A stretch of 64,000 bases of DNA from Symbiodinium natans (lineage: Eukaryota; Sar; Dinophyceae; Suessiales; Symbiodiniaceae), in contig CAJNDS010000230.1 of NCBI GenBank assembly GCA_905221605.1, positions 60,001-124,000 on the forward strand. The letters run 5' to 3'. The notes below the pieces were generated by a model. That model was not told the DNA's origin, searched no databases, and worked only from the letters and a program-made list of their open reading frames with translations. The first letter of the stretch is position 1. Each line of letters begins with the position of its first letter. Positions 61,011 through 64,000 of this stretch are shown here, in pieces. The position numbers and the translations under genes are program-made.

Positions 61011-64000
61011 TTCTCTGGAGGCTTTCCAACCCCGCCAGTTCTGCTTCGCCGTGCGGCGATCAGAGCACCACAGCCCAGAGGGGACTGTCAGCATCGAAGA
61101 GGACGCAGTGGGCCTTGACGAATCCAGCATTCGAAGCCCGATCCTCGCCACCGTGAAGTTAGCACAGCCTGCAGCCAACACAGCCCCACACTGTTAGCTA
61201 GAACATATCGTGGTAGCCGTAGCTGTATTCGGGGCAAGGATGTGAGCGAGTGAAGGCAGCACCGCTGGGATCGAATGCGGCCATGTAGTATATGTAGCTG
61301 TTTCGGAAACCTCTTTTGAACTCAGGATCGTCACCATTGCGAACTGTGCCAGCGGGTGCACCATGACCTTTCCGCTAAATGCATCGACGGAGGCAGGGTC
61401 TTTTAAATGCCTTAAACTTTCAAGTAGCTGCTGTTTTCCACTTGGATATTTGTTTATCATCACTGTAGTTCTGCTGACGACAGGTTTTCTTGTGCACTCT
61501 GCTCAGCATGTTTAGGTTGCTTGCTAACTGCCCTCGCTTGAGCAATGGGGCAGCCGGGGGGGGTTATGTATGAGGGCACGTTCTCTGAGACGCATCTAGG
61601 ATATCTATCTTAAGATCTTAACCGGCTTGTCCGCCTCCCCTCCCATGGTCCAGGTACCCCCCTCCCCCCGCCCCTGTTGTGGGCGCAAGGGCTCATGGTA
61701 GCACATCTGCAAATCGGAGAAGCGCAGTCTTGCATAAATCAAGGCGCACATGTAGCCTGCATATACGGCGGCAACCGAAGGCTCCCCGCAAGCAATGCTC
61801 TCCAAACTGAGCAATGTGAAGGGTGGTCTTGCGCAGAGCTCTTTTCTTGACTGCCTCCACCGTAGCACCAGTGACCCTGCTCGAAATTTGCACAAGATTT
61901 GTCTCAGCACCAAGTTTGAGTGCATGCAAACCTCGCATATTGCACAAAACGCTCTGCTCTCGTAGGCGGGGCTGAGTCCTTTAGTGTTGCTGTGGGTTGG
62001 TTTTAGGGTTTGGGGGCTTTAGGGTTCTAGAGATTAGGATTTTAGGGCTTAGCTGTGTAGGGCGGGTGCAGGCAAAAGGGTGTTTGGGTTAATTGGCATT
62101 GCGGAATGACTTTATGATTTCATTGGTCGGAGGAGGTGCATTATATCGGTAACTCTTTAAGAAGCTGTTTAAATTGGCTGCCTCTGCCAGTCGATTGTAG
62201 TTCGAACCATCCTTGAAATTCGTTGCAGCCATACTTATGGTCCTCCAAGTGTACTAGCTAGAATCCATATGGGGAAAAACTAATATCAAGGGCCTTCATT
62301 AGATTCGCTAATACCTAGTATCTTTAGCACTTTCATTTAAATTCTGCATGCACTTTAAAAACGAAAAATATCACTTACTAAACTGGGAGGAACTGAATCT
62401 AAGTAAGAATCCAACTTCAATTAATTCTCGATTTGAAAGTGCAGGAAGCGTCATCTAAACATTCGAGATCAAGTTAAGTAGCCCCCCCGGATGGCAGATT
62501 ATGTCAATTTTCACTCTACGATATGGGGGGCCGGTTAAGCACTTTAAGGTGCTTAATTGGCCTGGTCCGTGAAGGCAAATGTGATCAGTCACCTGTGCTC
62601 TGGAAGCTGCTGACTCACATCCTGGACTCCTGCACACCTTGCCCTCCTCATGTACAAAAGGCCAGAAATCTTTCACCCCTTCCCTCAATCGTTGAAAAAC
62701 AATCCTTGTGGGGGTTTACAAATTGTGCTTTTCAGACATAGTATATATATATATATATATAAGTGGTCTTTCTTGAATACTTCAGAAATCTTTGTTTCAT
62801 TGTTATGTAAGTAGAACCGCTTCTTTTTCCATTAGTGTGTATTTCGTGTTTTGCTTGAGTATAGTCCTTTAGATAGTATTCCCTTGAGTCAAACTGTGCT
62901 ATTTGCTTAATGATTACTCTAGCAGTTCAATTCGCATAGAATGACTATTTCGAAAATAAAACATGTTTCATGAAAAGGTAAATATACTTATACAGATGTA
63001 TATATCCCTTCTAATAACGAGGCCGACGTCGGGTATCAGAGCAAAACTAGTTTTCTGCAAGCTTCCTGCAAAAATGCACTCACGGAAACAATGCAGAGCC
63101 GAGCAAGCATGCATTCAACATCCTAAAACCGACATGGCTCCCAAATACATGAGTTTCGTCGACATGTCCAATTCCTCCCGGCATCCTGGGGGCGTTTCGA
63201 ATTTCTCTGGATTAGCGGCTGAGCGCCAGGAGTATTCCTTGACGGTTTCGGTTGTCGGGGTAAAGCTGTCATTGCTGGACCCTTCCCCCGTCTCGCCCCC
63301 AGAGCCGTCGGAGCCACTTTCGGGCCGAGGGCGGCCCGGCAGTTGATTGCAAAGTGCACGCCACGCGAAGTAGTCCTACGATGCCTGGGAAGCTTGACTT
63401 TATGGCGAACCCTTCAAAGATTGGCTCGACCACGCATCGTCCGGCAAATTTGACTTCATACTGTAGACCGGCCCCCCTCCGTTGGCTGGGTTTACAGGTT
63501 TGGCCAGGTTGCGGCTGCCTGCTGGCTGTGGCTGAATTCTCTATTGATTCTTCTCTTCTTCCCCGCTGCCTCTGTTGAACTAACTTTGGCAAGGTCGTTA
63601 GAAGCCGCGGGTTTGCTGTGGTGGGGCAGGGTGAAGGGGGACTGATGCAGGTCTCCTACACAGGTGATGTCTATCTGCATGGTTGGCTGTCCCACCGCTT
63701 CTCAGGACCAGGGATCCAACACGATTACAGGGAGACCATTGGCAACATGATGGGCGCATTTTGGCACACTCTAGGCACTGAACGTTGCAGCAGACGCCGT
63801 TAAGTTCAGCCACATGCTGGACTGCGCTGCGAGGAGCCAGCGGTGCAGCTCTTTACCTCTCCGCAAGAGCGCGTCAGTTCAGCTCCATGCTGGTACTAGT
63901 TGGCCGCGTCGCGTCAGCGACCTCCTTCGATCCCAAGTTTGCAGCGGCTCGTGCAAGCATGTGCAAGCAGCAGCTTTCCGTGCGTGTCTGTTGTGTGCGT
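61011..64000. other. No recognised gene; short repeats only
   Basis: Contains a TTTAGGG-like tract (61995-62060) and a (TA)n microsatellite (62740-62761). An open frame at 63618-63803 looks exon-like (SYTGDVYLHGWLSHRFSGPG), but no family is recognised. Confidence 0.35.
61995..62060 (+). repeat. Interstitial telomere-like tract (TTTAGGG)n, degenerate
   Basis: GGTTTTAGGGTTTGGGGGCTT then TAGGGTTCTAG and TTTTAGGGCTTAG. It is in opposite orientation to the tract at 60062, about 1.9 kb away. Confidence 0.5.

Overview
The window looks like nuclear DNA of a dinoflagellate, probably close to Symbiodiniaceae. The evidence is: two tandem relict copies of the dinoflagellate spliced-leader 3' part (CATTTTGGCTCAAG type) on the minus strand near 47.5 kb; degenerate TTTAGGG/CCCTAAA telomere-like tracts; a short-exon eukaryotic gene (prefoldin subunit 4) with apparently non-canonical splice sites; and very dense retroelement debris. 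There are no bacterial operons, tRNAs or rRNAs that I can recognise.

Layout. 0-6 kb: one 1,907-codon uninterrupted ORF of a large, transposase-like family. 7.9-10.6 kb: a broken-up gene for a cytosine-C5 DNA methyltransferase-like protein with recognisable motifs I, IV, VI, VIII and IX/X. 11-16.8 kb: two single-exon ORFs (a Cys-cluster protein and a coiled-coil protein) bracketed by a ~972 bp near-identical direct duplication and ~400 bp tandem repeats. 17.8-20.2 kb: a Ty1/copia relic whose RNase H segment is inverted inside the element. 20.2-38.6 kb: three tyrosine-recombinase (DIRS/Ngaro/PAT-like) retrotransposons lying against or inside one another. 41.5-42.8 kb: the prefoldin-4 gene. 43.8-54.3 kb: a graveyard of LINE-like fragments with RT and restriction-like-endonuclease domains on both strands, GC-rich and invaded by simple repeats. 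55-61 kb: scattered exon-like pieces of unrecognised host genes. 61-64 kb: no clear genes.

The centrepiece is DIRS-A (27171-36278). It appears complete. It has exact split direct repeats (A1 - ORFs - B1 - A2 - B2), a tyrosine recombinase placed first, a CCCH zinc-finger Gag, and a 1.2-kaa polyprotein that fuses a 2-oxoglutarate/Fe(II) dioxygenase-like domain, a C5-methyltransferase-like domain, reverse transcriptase and RNase H. Gag and Pol share one frame and are separated by a single TGA followed by strong hairpin potential. DIRS-A sits cleanly inside the RT gene of an older relative (DIRS-C) that carries the dioxygenase but no methyltransferase. The neighbour DIRS-B carries the methyltransferase but no dioxygenase. 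The three elements thus show modular exchange of putative base-modification enzymes in one retroelement lineage. Retroelement capture of cytosine methyltransferases in Symbiodinium is known in the literature. I cannot say from memory whether the dioxygenase-methyltransferase-RT fusion has been described.
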